From Chalara sp. BL73 (taxonomy: Eukaryota > Ascomycota > Leotiomycetes > Helotiales): a DNA stretch of 64,000 nucleotides. The notes under the pieces were generated by a model that saw only the letters and a list, made by a program, of their open reading frames with translations, had not been told where the DNA came from and made no database searches. Below, one piece after another: positions 25,008 to 37,398 of the stretch. The position numbers and the translations under genes were made by a program. Positions within the stretch are counted from its first letter, which is position 1. Every line of letters begins with the position of its first letter. Location of the stretch: positions 1 through 64,000 of the forward strand of contig CAKJVC010000199.1 in assembly GCA_918026815.1 (NCBI GenBank), given 5' to 3'.

Positions 25008-25458
25008 GGGTTCTTTTGGTAGATGATTGCTTCTCCGAGGTTGATGCTCAGAAATCGTGAGGCAAACGCAGCTTTAAAGATGAGGGTTGTTTTCGGGAGC
25101 TTGAAAGTGATGTATTAGAGGAAATGAATAGAATTGTGCCTCGTTACCTCTTACTTTCTATTTATAAGTTAAAGTAGCAACTTAAAGATACGTGATGCGG
25201 ATCCCCTCAAACGTGCTTCATTTCCAACCTAGTGACTTTCCCTTGGTGACCTGGCGATTTAGCACGTAGCTTACATAATCATGCCCCTTTTATCCTCGCT
25301 TAGGTACCCCTTGCAGCGATGCCCAAACCTGAGGCTGAAGATGGGTAGGAGATATACCGCTGGAGGAGGGTGTTGTATCTTCTAGATATTATGATACGGA
25401 TGAGTCTGGGTATCTATGCTGTTATTACATATTCAAACATTTCTCTAGCCCTGGCGCT
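25008..25458. other. Short intergenic region
   Basis: No coding frame with recognisable content; it is the 3' flank of the hydrolase gene and the upstream flank of the RING relic. Confidence 0.45.
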
Positions 25459-26729
25459 TCAGCTCTCAATCCACTCCCCCACTTCCTTCTCTATATCCCC
25501 GCCCTCCAACTCAAGAATCTGCACCCTTTGCTCTGCGCCCCCCGTTTCGGATCGAACGTGGTTCTTCATCTCATCCTTCGTGATGCTTCTTCGCATCACT
25601 TTGGCCATTTCTTCGGCTTGCTTTTTATAGAACTTCTCGTTACTACATAGGAATAATGTCCTTGGGATTTTGAGCCCAGAGTGCAGGGGTGGGAATTTGA
25701 GGGGTGAGCGGCGGAGGATTTCAATTTCCTCCTCCTCCTCGGAATTTTTTGGTGAATAGGAGGTGGAGCCTTCTGCACCAAGCCTGAGCTCGAGGTCAAG
25801 ACGTTCTGTGATGATCGGTTAATACTGTTTGTGGTGGCGCAATCTACGTTTTGGAGGGGTAGAGGAGCAGAATGAAATGTAGATGAGGACAGGGAGATGC
25901 ACATACCTGCTTCCGAAAGCGAAAGGCCCGCCAAATCGGCGGGAGGAGGAGAAGGCGGCTTCATTCCGGGGAAATGTCGAGGGATGGAGAAGCCTGGGGT
26001 ATGAAAGAAGAGAATAGGGGAGGCGAAAGAATCGAATGCCGCTGCTGGCTTATCAAATAAAGATGATTTCAATGCGTGTAACGTCTGCAGATCTAGCGGG
26101 TTTTTCGAAGCTAGTTGCTTCGCGACGGCGTCCCATATCTTCGCTGTTCCGTTCTCCTCGAGATCTGATAATGGTTCCGGCGGTACAGAGGTGGCGATGG
26201 ACGTCCAATCGTAAACGCCATTTTGGAGAATGACGCTGATCTCCGGCTTGAGAGCTGAGGAGAAGGATTCCGTTAACGCGAGGGACAGGGCGAGGGAGGC
26301 GCCGAGATGAGAGCCGTAGATTATCAAGGGACGGGGATGAGAATGAGGTTTGCTGGAGGACGCGGAGAGCGGTGGTTGTGAGCTGGACTGGTGGTCGAGC
26401 TGCGGGATATAGAATTCTTGGAGATAGGTATAGGCTGTGAGAGTGTCGTGGAGAGGGGTAGGGAAGGCGAAAAGTTGGTGTTTAACGCTGCTAAAGGCGG
26501 GCTCTGGACTTGGATCCGTGGGTGATGGTGGCTGCTCATGTGGAGAAGAAGGTATAGATTGTGGAGGGACATGATTCCAGCGGTAGTTGACACGTGCAAG
26601 CGGGAGGTCTCTCTCTTTATCTAGCAGGAAAGGTGGGATAGGTAGGTGTGCAGAGCGGATGTGTGAGCCGACAGGCTGTAGGTAGAAGATTAAAGGTTTT
26701 GATGGATTGCTAAGAGCTTGGCGGTTGTA
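25459..26729 (-). CDS. Alpha/beta-hydrolase-fold protein (5' exon not resolved)
   Basis: Two exons are clear: 26729-25907 and 25805-25459, joined by an intron at 25806-25906 (GTATGT...CACAG) that fits in phase. Together they give about 390 residues. Features in order: an early beta strand with a Gly turn (KPLIFYLQPVGSH), LFAFPTPLHDTL, the nucleophile-elbow region (PLIIYGSHLGASLALS), a later strand PILFFHTPG and a C-terminal strand with a short-chain helix (TLFLCSNEKFYKKQAEEMA). This order is that of an alpha/beta hydrolase of the esterase/lipase type. The elbow has Ser followed by Gly at +3 rather than the usual +2, so the nucleophile is not certain. No ATG is in frame before VYNRQALSNP; an upstream exon must exist, or a frame change near 26730, because a sensible frame in another phase runs through 26735-26880. 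Substrate unknown. Confidence 0.65.
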
Positions 26730-29409
26730 GACACTGGAAGTATGTTAAATTTGGGTAGTAACGGATATCTCCAATCGATAGCGTGGGAAAAGGAGGAAGA
26801 GGGACGGTGCTCGGATCGGGATTGATTACCGCACCCACCGTGGCGGTACTTCCGCGCAACCCGAATCCGCTAAAGTAGGCAAATAAGATGAACCAGATAT
26901 TACACTTTCGTGTGTCTGCTTAGAGATCTGGGAAGTTTCAACTGCACTTTCCAATGCCCGAAGTCCCTTCTCTTCCCAGTGCTTTATATTCCATATTCTC
27001 ATGCAATATCTCTTCTATAGACTTGAAACATGAGAGTCAAGTAGCCGTCCAAAGAATGCGAGATGTTAATGCCATGTGAATCACGTGATCAACACCATTT
27101 CCGAAACCATCCCAAGTACCAAAGCATTGAAAGATGACGAAAAGACCTACTCTACAGTAATGCTTCCCTTACTCGCACATTTTATGTCAAACGTGTCAAT
27201 GTCAGCATCTCCCTCGTACGTTTCACGACCCGAGGAAAAGAGCCTCTTCCCTCCCCTGAACCCCAATGGTAGCGAGCAGAAGAGTCGAGGTCGGTGTTTA
27301 TTTTTCCGACATACGAATCTCGGTGCGAACCCCATCATGCCAGCGCCCCAGCCCCAGGTATGCGGAGGAGGACGCATCTCCAAACGGTCGTATATCGGCT
27401 CTCGTAGTCGTATGTGTCGGGTTCTTTTTTTTTTTTTTTTTTCCTCTGGTGTCGTCAGTCTCCGTCTCTTCGTTTTCTGGTTGGGAAGGCTTTCTATGTT
27501 AGGAGGAACCAGGGCCGGGGAGGGGAGGAGGGAGCGAATAAGACTTGGGAACGAGGAATACGCGCATACCACACGGACGCCTCTACGATACCACCGCGCA
27601 ATAACCTAGGATGCCCTCCTAACCTCTCCCCCACCAGCTCCTAAGACATCCAAGACTCAAGGAGCAGAGATGGTCTGTCACCTGGAACCGGTATGCCTCG
27701 CCCCTACCACATACACTCTAGCAGCCCTTACTCGTTTGATGGCTCATTTTTTGTGACGGATGGATGGATGGATGCGTGAACTTCTGATTTGGCAAAACAC
27801 CACTCAAAAAAGAAAACGGGGATGTGAAAAAAGGGGGGCCTGGGCCGTCGGTAGGAGGAACCCGTAACCGAGGATTCTTTACGAGCGCGATGAGCGATGA
27901 GCGATGAGTTTGGGATTATTGCACCCACCCCTCGTCGTCTGTCCACAGTCAGGTTATGCCTGCTGAGATCATTAGGAAATATTGGCTGCTACCCTTATCG
28001 CATCAACCCCGAACCAAACCCCCCCCCCCCCAAAAAAACCACTAAACTCTATAATTACCGTTTTTAACCCATTCAAAGAGGGAAAGGTGTACGACGTATA
28101 CCCTTCGTACGCTATTTGTGAGGGGCTAGCAACTATTGTTACAAGCTGAGGATCATGCGGTTTCACGGTTTCTTCCTTCCCTTCCCTTCCCTCCCGTAGC
28201 CCCCCGTCGTACACGTTGTTGACGGAGGTGGTGCACAGCAGCGGAAGCGGTAGAAGGGGAAAAGAAAAGGCCCCTTCAACTAAGCGCGTTCGGCACCACT
28301 GATTGGTGCGATCGTTCTAGAAAGAATAAAAAAAAACACCACGTAAGGGGGGCATGACAGATCTGGCCAGCCCAGGGGGGGAAGGGTTTGGTAGGTACGC
28401 AGGTCGAGGTCTAGACCAACAAGCAGCTGGATAAGAGCTGAGTTCCAATTGCGAATGAAAGTCTTATGTTGTCCTGCCTTTGCACATTGTAACAAGTAGG
28501 TTTAGACGTCCAAAGCAAACAGGACTAGCCTATAAAATAATAAGGAAAAGGGAATGTTTTGCGAGACGGTGGCGCGGCCTCGCCTGCATGACCAATATTT
28601 GACTAATCATTCCAGCTTTGACCTTTCCTGCTAATGGAATTTGCTAAGATTTTTACCATGTTTTATAGGCGTGTCCTTGATTTTTCCACGGAGCTACGCA
28701 TCTTTTGTTACATGGTGTTTACAGGGTTTTTACTTGTTCTCAGGTTAAAAGCGAGCAGCATTGGATCGTGATCGCTGTAAGTAGCCTCTTGGGGTCGGAC
28801 GATCAGAGTGGCAGTGAAAGTTCCAAGCTGCTGGGCAAGATCTCCCACTCTTGGCTGTGCGTCTGAAATGCCACCTTGATTGCCTATCTATCGTCATTTT
28901 TTTTGATGGATGACCATTCTGTGATGGATATTTTATGGGCGGGCAGCCGCATAGCAACTATTGAAAAGATTCGCACGAGTATGGGGTCTGGGGAGAGACA
29001 AACAGGCAGGTCAATGGGCGAGAACCCATTTTTATTTGTTGGTATCGATCAGCATCTCTGTAAACATTCTCTCCCATCAATATACAACAAAGGCATCAAT
29101 GGCCATTCTCCGCTCTAAACACCAACACACTGCACCCTCACTGCCCAAACGCCCATCGCATCGCCCAGAGTCTGGTGGGCTTGCGGTATTTTTTTTATCA
29201 TTCATATCAAGGTTGATCCCACCCGGTAACGCCAAATAACAAATGTAACGCCGATCGTCATGATTCCTCGCTCTAAGTATTTCAAATGCGTGTCTTTCCT
29301 GCCCGCTTTATGATCGGATATGCTAGGTTGTCGCTTTGCCCAGATTATATGCCGCTATGTGTAATATATAACAGAATCAAAAAGGTATTATGTACCGTCG
29401 CGAAGGTGA
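26730..29409. other. Intergenic region, low-complexity rich
   Basis: It contains an 18-T run (27425-27442), a C13-A7 run (28019-28038), a GGAT repeat near 27760-27772 and a GCGATGA triplication (27887-27908). Frames of up to 177 codons exist but look like chance translations of low-complexity DNA. The first part may hold the missing 5' exon of the hydrolase gene. Confidence 0.45.
27887..27908. repeat. Three tandem GCGATGA units
   Basis: Three perfect 7-nt units are read directly, in non-coding DNA. Confidence 0.8.
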
Positions 29410-31284
29410 TTACGGGTATTCCCAGGAGATCTCGTAGAATGGGAGGGAGGGGCCAGTCCATTTCTCGCCGTAAGGATTTGCACGGCCCGCCGAGAAGAAT
29501 CCGTCTTGGGCACGCTGAATGACGTTGAGCCAAGATGAGGGCTCAGGGTTTTTTAACCACTATTATACGATATTAGCTTTTGGGGGCATTTCAAAACAGC
29601 AATGTGAACATACCTGGTTGTGAACGTGGTAGGTCCATGCCCCTTTGAAGAAGTTCTCCATGGTCCTGTTTGTCGGTGGATAGTGATCCTCCTCAATCTT
29701 GTACTCCGCTTTGCCCAATGCATCGCGGTCATATGTCACCGGCGTATTTGAGCGCACAGCTCTTGATTCTATCTCTGGGACGTCCCTGATCTCCCAAAAA
29801 TGGCCACGATCCGTCGATTTAGTTGGTTTCAACTGCTGTCCCTTGTAGGCTTCCCACTCGTCCTTAAGAGGGAATGCTTTCGAGCTCCCCTTAAAAACCT
29901 GCCCGTAGTCATGCACACAAGGTACGGTGCATTCTCCAAGTCTGCCCCAATTGAATTCCGACCAGATAGGATCAAATGCTGCGGTTTCCAGCATATTGAA
30001 CTCGAAATTCCTGTGATCCTTGACTGCCATGACACCAATGACCCTGGGGTGGAAATTCAGGCCCATGCGGACCCCTCCACGAAGAAGGTAAGACGAGAGT
30101 GAAGAATTTGCTGTCAAAGACATGATTGCAGTATTGTAGTCTCCAGGACTTGGATGTGCTCCCCATCTCTCGGCAAAATTATGTTCTTCCCCAATGAGCA
30201 AGGGCCGCATGTCTCTCAGCATAATTACGTCCATATCGAAGTATGCACCGCCATACTGGTGTAACACAACAAAGCGTACAGCATCCGAAACGGCGACGGG
30301 TAGGAACGTTTTCTGTTTCTCAGAAAGAACCAACCACTCTTGACCTTGTGCATCCCGAATAAGCCCATCGCCTACCGCGTACTCTCCCTTTGAGTTTGGC
30401 TTTCCCGGCGTCTTGTAGTATCCAACCCCATCTGTGTTGTCACCCTTTGGTAGAGGAATTCGAGACGGGAATTTCCAGACCATGATGGTGATGTCTCCCC
30501 GCTCGACGAATGGCAGGAATTTCTTGAACAATGGATCGGTATTCAACATTTTCTCCTTGGCTTTCGGATCTCGGTCTCCGTCCAGCCAGAGAAACAGTCG
30601 CACACATGGGATGTTCTGGGTGTGAAAATGGCTCTTGATGAACAATTCTACCCTCCATGTCGCAGGACCAGTCCAGTAGACATGATAGGGCACAATTGGG
30701 CCATTGCATTGCCCGATCGAGCCTTTTGTAGGAGCTTTCCATTCAGGATATTCTACGAGGGTGTTGTCATGGCCGTCCGAGTTCAAGTACTCCGCCAGCT
30801 TTGGAGGCTGTTCGCTCGCTCGCTCACCCCTTGAAGGTAGGTAATAATATTCCTTTTCGCCATCTGCCATGTAATTCATGCAGTCCTGCACATAGGGCAT
30901 CTTCTCAATATTCTCATATGAACCTCTGCATTGCTCCACCAACTTTGTCAGGTTGGCGACGGTATCGATGTGAGGACGTTTCCCCCAAAAGTCATCCTTT
31001 GGCACAACGAGACTTTCTGGCCGGTTGAACCAATTCGCATTAGGATTAATCTTCTCGACGTTGAGCTTGCTGGGTATTATAGGTATGGCGGACCCGATGT
31101 TGTCTGCGGAGGATCCAGGGGGGGATTTTGAGGCTGGATTTTTGATGAGTTCTGCTGGTGACTTTGGGAACGAGCCTCGTTGAAATGCCAGAACAGCCAG
31201 ATACAGGAAACTGTACAGGACTGCAGCAGCCAGCACACTCTGCACCACGCCAAAAAAGTTTCTCGCACAGCTTTTCTTGGGCAT
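29410..31284 (-). CDS. Glycosyltransferase of the DXD (GT32-like) type, type II membrane protein
   Basis: Two exons: 31284-29614 and 29541-29410, split by an intron at 29542-29613 (GTATGT...GAG) that fits in phase, giving 600 residues. Ignoring the intron would end the protein at 29563 with a short spurious tail; the spliced end (SSWLNVIQRAQDGFF...) reads as ordinary protein. A short basic N-terminus precedes one hydrophobic helix at about residues 12-35 (a signal anchor), then a Pro/Ser-rich stem. The catalytic domain has CVRLFLWLDGD, then SDAVRFVVLHQYGGAYFDMDV, whose DMD near residue 350 is the metal- and nucleotide-sugar-binding DXD motif, followed by HNFAERWG. These are the marks of Golgi-lumenal sugar transferases of the Och1 / alpha-1,6-mannosyltransferase-like superfamily. 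Donor and acceptor cannot be assigned. It is divergent from the gene at 32.9 kb. Confidence 0.8.
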
Positions 31285-32877
31285 CTTGCTGGTTGGTGGC
31301 CGTGGCTAGTTGGGACGCGAGACAACTTTCGCCGTACCCCCTACTCCAAACGTTTTGTGTTGTGTGATGTGGGTCGATTGCTGGGGGGGAAGCACTCGAA
31401 GGATGTTATGAGGAGAGGAATGCCATGAATCTAGTAAAGCAAAAGTAAAGGAGCGTGAAGAAGGAGGAAGTAGGGACAGAAAGTAGGAAATTGAGGCTTG
31501 TAAGGTTAGGATGGATTTCTCGTTGGAGATTCAGATTCGTACCCCTTTCCTAGAATACCCCGACACCCGCTCTGGTCCCCTTCTCATTCGTTCCGCTAAG
31601 GCTAAGGCTGATGATCCATGACGGGGACCAATTTAGTGGAGCGGCACAGCGAATGAGCACTGGAAGGGTATTAATATAAAAAGATGCACAGCCTCGGGAC
31701 AGCCCACAGGACAGGGCAGGGCAGGGCAAAAGAAAGCCTGTAACTTCTCGCTTCAATGTAGAGATGACCCAAAGCAGGTTTAGAAGGGGGGGCTAGGCAT
31801 TGTCTAATGGGTTACAGGCTGGCAGGAGACACAAGTAGGCCTCCGACCTATCACCGCCGTGAAGGAAAACAACTGGGGGAGGGGAATGTACCTACAGAAG
31901 CACAACCCTGAATTTTGATTCTCAACGCTACGGTAAGCCTCTGGGCCTCAGCTCTCAGCCACCTATGGGATGATGAGCAAAAACGTGTACCTTGGTAGGT
32001 AACGTGACACAAATATGCATCGTCCCCTTTCTCAGCTTTGGGTAATTTCTTAAGGAGAGAGGTATTTTTTCCGTTCGCCTCAACCTTTGACGTTTGGGCA
32101 TGGTATGGTATGGTGTGATGGGTAGATATACCTGACATGACTAAGGGATTAGTAGGAGTAGTAGTAGTAGTAGTAGTAGCGCAGTCATGTCACGTCAAGA
32201 GTCAAGCATGAAGGCGGACATGCTTGAATCACGCAAACAACCACACGGCCTGGGCAAACCAACGCTGTTTTAAATAAGCTGACTGCAAACAGAAGGGGAG
32301 ATGCTGCTGCTTTTGGACCGAACCTATCGCTGCTCTACCTTCGTACAGCAGCCATTCTTGGTTCTTGGCTCCAGGGTTGCGATAACGCGATAAGCTACTT
32401 CCCCTCACTGCTTCCGCCAACTTACTCGCTCACTTTCTTACTCACTCACCCACCCACCTATCTGGCTTTGGAGGAGCATCTGCCATCTGGCGTCCGCATC
32501 TCCATCATCACCATCATCACTTATCACCCACCCACCACCGAATGCAGCCCAGCCCAGCCCAAGCCCAGCCAATTCTTCCCCCCGCATCCGCGTGATGATG
32601 TCGAGATGTAGAGTTACACTTCCGCCTTCTGTCTTTGTACCTGCCCTGACCTTATCGGGCTAATCCCTCCCCGCCATTCTCTCTCTTTTCTTCCCTCCTC
32701 CTCCTTCTTCTTCTTCCCTTCTGTTTTTTCTAGTACAGTAGCCCTAGCTTTAGAAAATATAAATCTTATCTACCATTATATATATTCTTTCACTCGCAGC
32801 AGCGACAAGCTGTTGGCTACGGATCTCTTGGAGCTACGCTGATAGCTTCGGGAAGCTACCCCGCCCGCCGCTCTGTC
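31285..32877. promoter_or_regulatory. Divergent intergenic region between glycosyltransferase and phosphatase-like genes
   Basis: About 1.6 kb without a supportable gene. It must contain the promoters of both flanking genes. Notable content: a GTA trinucleotide run at 32157-32179 and long pyrimidine-rich tracts (32430-32740) just upstream of the plus-strand gene, as often seen in filamentous fungal promoters and leaders. Confidence 0.5.
32157..32179. repeat. (GTA)n microsatellite
   Basis: At least seven consecutive GTA units are read directly in the divergent promoter region. Confidence 0.85.
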
Positions 32878-34702
32878 ATGGCCGCCAGCTATCTGATCCG
32901 CTACGCAGCTTCACTGCTTATGCTCTCCTCGACCGTCGTTGCTCAGTCCAATGACCAGATCACTTGGGGAACCTTTATTTTCACGTATCACGGAGAGAGA
33001 CGGCCCGTTATTGCTAACAATGGCGAGAATCTTACCCCCTTAGGTGCGCAACAACTGCTATCTGCAGGAAGGGATTTCCGCAATCTCTACATCAACCCCC
33101 CAGTAAATGGATCGCAGATCACAACCACCGCGCCCATCAATGGCATGAACATCAATCCCATTGACAACTCTCAGATTTTGATTCTGAGCACTCCATGGGA
33201 TTATGTGACTGCAAGCACACAGGCATTTATGCAAGGCCTCTATCCGCCGAGGGATGCTCTCATTGTCGATGAAGAGAGCATGTTGAGCAATGCGTCGCTG
33301 GTGCAATACCCCTTAGATGGCTACCAGTACCCTCAAATTCTAGCTGTGACGCCGCTTGACTACAATTACATCTCGTAGGTCTCCAATGCCCGTATCTGCG
33401 CATCTTCAGCGCAGTCAAAACAAACGGCTTCTAACGCTTCTTCACAGACTTTCTGGCAGCAGAGACTGTTCCGCGTACTCTCAGGCGTTTCAACAAATCA
33501 TCAACTCTGACATGTACGCAGCGGAAGCGGCAAGGACACAGAATTTCTATGATCGGCTGGCCACTTCTGTCTTCGCAGATCTAGCTTCGACATCTGTGAC
33601 TTTCTACAACGCCTACCAACTTTATGACTATGCCTTGTACCAGTACAACCATAATGCGACTATATTCCGAAGTTTGAGCGCAGGAGATCTCACGCAGCTT
33701 CACAGTCTTGCCTCGCAACAACAGTTCCTGCTCAACACGCCAAATTGGTTAGGGACTATTTCCGCAATCTCAGGGGCAACTTTGGCGGCCAGGGTCGTAG
33801 ATGAACTTGCAGCCGTCATCGATACAAGGGGGCAGTATCAAAAAATGTCCCTATTGTTCGGATCTTTCCAACCTTTCCTCGCTTTCTTCGCACTGTCAAA
33901 TCTCAGCAATGGTCCTGCGGCCTCGCGCTTTAGCTATCTACCAAGGCACGGCTCCAGCATGGTTTTCGAGCTGTTCTCATCCAAATCCGATCAAAATAGT
34001 ACCTTTCCTTCAACAGAGGACCTCTGGGTACGTTTCCAGTTCAGGAATGGCTCAAGTGACACAGACCCTTTGATCGCATACCCACTGTTCGGACGACCAA
34101 ACTCCGAGACGGATATGACATGGCGAGATTTTGTGGATGGCATGGGAACATTTTCGATGACCAATTTGTCGTCATGGTGTAATGTATGCCAGGGCGTGAC
34201 TCTATACTGTCAAGCCCTTCGCAGCGCCCAAGCAAGTAGCGGGTCTACCTCTAATTCTGGCTCCGGCTCCAAGAAAGGAGGAATCTCCCCTGCGGTAGCT
34301 GGTGTTATCGGAGCTGCAGTCACAATCGCAGTTTTCATCCTCGCAGGCGCTATTCTAGCCATCCTGGGATGCAGACTCGGCAAGAGAGATAAAACAGACG
34401 GAAGCGGCATTGGGGTATTGCGACGAACCGGAAGCGGTGGTGGCTTCAAAGGTGCCGAGAAGCTCGCTAGCGACACAGACCTCCGCTTGAAAGCAGCCGC
34501 CACCGCAGGAGCTGCTCCAGTCAAGAAGGAGCGGGTCGGAAGCTGGGAGTTGAATGAGAGCCCAACAGGCGCCAAACATGCAAGTCTTGATAAAGAGCTT
34601 GAGAGCGGGAGGAGCACTGCCCATTATGGACGTCCCAGCGAGGATGGGCTTGGTGATGCCAATCCATTCAGCGATCCGGTACAGCCCCGCGAATCTGTCT
34701 AA
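32878..34702 (+). CDS. Histidine-phosphatase-like (branch 2) membrane protein with altered active site
   Basis: Two exons, 32878-33374 and 33448-34702, with a textbook intron (GTAGGT, CTAAC branch, CACAG) give 583 residues. An N-terminal signal peptide (about residues 1-22, ending VVAQ) is followed by a long extracellular region. It starts with TYHGERRPV, which aligns with the RHGxRxP catalytic motif of histidine acid phosphatases, then LTPLGAQQLL. A later segment, LPRHGSSMVFELF, matches the place of the second catalytic His. Several N-x-S/T sites and Cys pairs suit a secreted domain. A single transmembrane helix (encoded near 34285-34370) is followed by a Gly/Ser-rich cytoplasmic tail of about 115 residues. 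The first catalytic Arg is Tyr, so classical phosphatase activity is doubtful; a receptor-like or pseudo-enzyme role is possible. Divergent from the glycosyltransferase. Confidence 0.75.
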
Positions 34703-35310
34703 TTGCGTTTGATTTTTTTTTTCTTTTTTTTCAATATCTTTCTTCTTCTACTTTTCAACGAGGCTATATGGGTAGGAATTTGGAATTTGGAATTGGGTTT
34801 GGGCTTGGGCTTAGGCTTGGGATATGTGATTTTCGGAGTGGCTGGGATGATGATACCCTTTCTTGACCCTCGTTATATACCCTACGGAGGCGCATACCGG
34901 TTCCTTGGCTTGCTATAGACGATTAAAGATATTATGCATTGGAGTTCTGGGCTATGGCGGGTCTGTAAAGATATGCATGCACGCAGTGTTTCGGCCATAT
35001 GCCGGATTTCTCGTTTAGCACAATGGTCTTTAGGACCAGAGAAAGAGTCAGAAGAAGAAGTTGAGAAAGGATATGATTCATTCTATAATACAATTTATTC
35101 AGAAAGGCAAAGTGAGATATGCATTCTATCCTCCATGATGTTATCCGTGCGAGTCACTTCTTAATTCGTCCAGCTCCAACTCCGAAGACGAAGAAAGTAA
35201 AATTCCCAAAAACGCATCCGGCTAAAGAAGCATGTCATGAAATTTTTCACATCATGACTTACGTTGCGTATCCAGCCACTCCAATATATCATGCTCAATT
35301 TGTTAGCAGC
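34703..35310. other. Intergenic region between convergent genes
   Basis: It holds the 3' flanks of two genes, a T-rich tract after 34707 and a G-rich repeat (GGGCTT-like units at 34796-34821). No gene seen. Confidence 0.5.
34796..34821. repeat. Short tandem GGGCTT-like units
   Basis: Roughly four imperfect TTGGGC / TTAGGC units are read directly. The similarity to telomeric TTAGGG is superficial and short. Confidence 0.55.
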
Positions 35311-37398
35311 TTACCAGAGAATACCATCAATACCGAAGTAGTGCGCCTTCTCTGCAGCGATAGTCTCCAGCTTAATCACAGGGATTTGCTTTGATGGGAG
35401 CCATTTCTTCCAATATGAGATGACCATCTTTGTGATCTTGCGGAAGTGTTCCTCAATATGGACAGCGTAGTGATCCTCACGGCCATCGCCAATATACTAT
35501 AAGATATTAGTGAGATCGCCTTCAAAGTAAGGGAAATATAGCACATACCAGGACGAGCTCCTTTAAATTGCAGAAGAGCTTAAGGAATCTGCTAACCTTT
35601 TGTTCGTCGCCTTTGATAAAGTCTCGAATTGGGAGTGCGAGGCGCTGAAAGCGCTCCTTCTCGCATCTACGAATGTGTTGAACCATAAAAGTGTATTGAT
35701 CAGCGCACTTGGTGTTAATGAAAAGACGGTCCTTCTCGAAATTGAAATATACGTTTGGTGGAGCCCAACGAGTTTCCAAAATCTTCTCGCATAATTGGAG
35801 ACCGAGATAAGCTTTGCGAGATAGTTGACAAGTTCGTAGAAGTGGCGAGGTAAGAGTTTTGGGCTTCCACCATGTGTCGATGGAGCGATCTCTCTCATCC
35901 CTGCAGTTATAATCTTGGGGTTAGCTTACTTATCAGCAGATATTTAATTGGCGTGGCGCGGTTGTAGGAGTTATCTACTCATAAGATATAGTCAAAATTA
36001 TGGGCGTGGCTGGTAGTGTAGGGTGATTCTAAGGAGCGGATTTTTATTTTTTGGGTTGGCACTTACAGACCACTGTATTCGAATTCCACACGTATTTCAC
36101 GTCTGCTCTCATCTGCCGCAGCATACTCCCAAACAATGTGGGCAATATCGTATGGGAAAAGAGCGAACCACTGGAATTCGGCCGGAGACGCATTGATTTC
36201 CTTCTTATCGAAGCACTTAGGCATTGCTCCTTGATCAAGCGCTCCGGCACGGATCTCTCTGCGAAGTGCGATGATGCGATGACGGTTATGGGTATCGAGG
36301 TTTAGGTAGACCCAGTGCTCCCAATGAGAAGGAATTTTATCCCATGCATGATAACTCGGTTTGCTGGGCGAAGTATAATGATTTGACCTAGCACTTGTCT
36401 TCAATGGGTCCTTTACGAGGAAAGGCATCTTTGTAGGGCCTTTGGTGATTTCTCTGCGAGGAGCTTGCACTCCCATATTGTTGGCCTCATACATTACGAG
36501 TAGCCCACTGGCAGGACCGCTCTCGCGGGTCATGGCGCTTGAGGAGCTAACTTCTTGCTTCTCCCGGGGACCAGCGACAGCCGCAGCAGCAGTATAACTA
36601 GTCGGTCGAGGCAGCGCAATCTTTGTCTCATGTTGGGCAAGAGAAGTCCATTTCCTGGCCTTCACCTTTGGACCATATTGTGGACGACACTCTGGCGCTC
36701 TTAGTGTTGGTGGGAGATTAGGCTCTTGCGTAGCCGCTAGGCGCTCTTTGACATTGTTTGGAGCAACGAAAGATGTCGTTAGAGGGGTCCTAGGCGTGAT
36801 AGGTGGAGCGAGTATCTGAGACAATTAATAGCTGCTTAAGAAATTGTATGGAGTGGATATATACAGCATTGCGGGTGCATGTAGTTTGGGCGTTCTTGGT
36901 GCCATTCAACTTTTTGGTGGCAGCTGAGGAGTCGACAATATCGGATATCTCCTTGTTATTCGTTCCACTTGAAGGCTTAAGGATGTCGGTAGTCTTCTTG
37001 CCGTTATTGCCATCGGGCCAATTGCTAGAAGTTGAAACATCTGCACCTTTAGCAACCCTACTCTCCTTGGTTGCGAGATACTGCCGGACTTGCTTGCGAA
37101 CATTGAAATTATGGACAAACTTGCAGTTCTTCATTTGATAGCAAGTGGCGCCGGTGCAGTAAAAGTAGCAAAGCCAAGGCCCACTGAAGCCAGAATCCCA
37201 TAGCAGAGCCCGCTTCTCGTCCAGAGCACGGAGACGTAGCGATTCGTGGTGAATAAACCAGCATTCGCTGCCGTGAGTGCAGCAGGATTGGGCGTACCGG
37301 CGACATAAACGATTGTAGTCTAAAGCTTCTTTGGCTGGTAGTGGCTTGACTCCGATGGACTTGCTACCGCGTTGGTTATTCTTGCTTTTGAATCTCAT
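35311..37398 (-). CDS. Tandem CCCH zinc-finger protein with a 2EXR-like C-terminal region
   Basis: Four exons fit in phase: 37398-36865, 36815-36067, 35900-35549 and 35496-35311, giving 606 residues. I start at the ATG at 37398; an upstream in-frame extension has no ATG. Two CCCH fingers lie near the N-terminus: the first (LCRRYAQ...CTHGSECWFIH, about residues 32-50) is C-x7-C-x5-C-x3-H, the second (CYFYCTGATCYQMKNCKFVH) is C-x8-C-x5-C-x3-H. Such fingers usually bind RNA. A Pro/Ser/Thr-rich linker follows. From about residue 390 the pattern FQWFALFPYDIAHIVWEYA, then LLRTCQLSRKAYL and PPNVYFNFEKDRLFI resemble the fungal 2EXR domain, common in Pezizomycotina but of unknown function. The combination is uncommon in my experience. 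Subcellular role unknown. Convergent with the phosphatase-like gene. Confidence 0.75.

Noticed and set aside
27076..27609. 177-codon plus-strand frame and its 141-codon antisense partner
   Set aside because: Contains a poly-Phe/Lys run from the T18 tract and no recognisable domain; both strands open by chance.
34796..34821. Telomere-like TTAGGC/TTGGGC units
   Set aside because: Only a few imperfect units in the 3' flank of a gene; too short for a telomeric tract.
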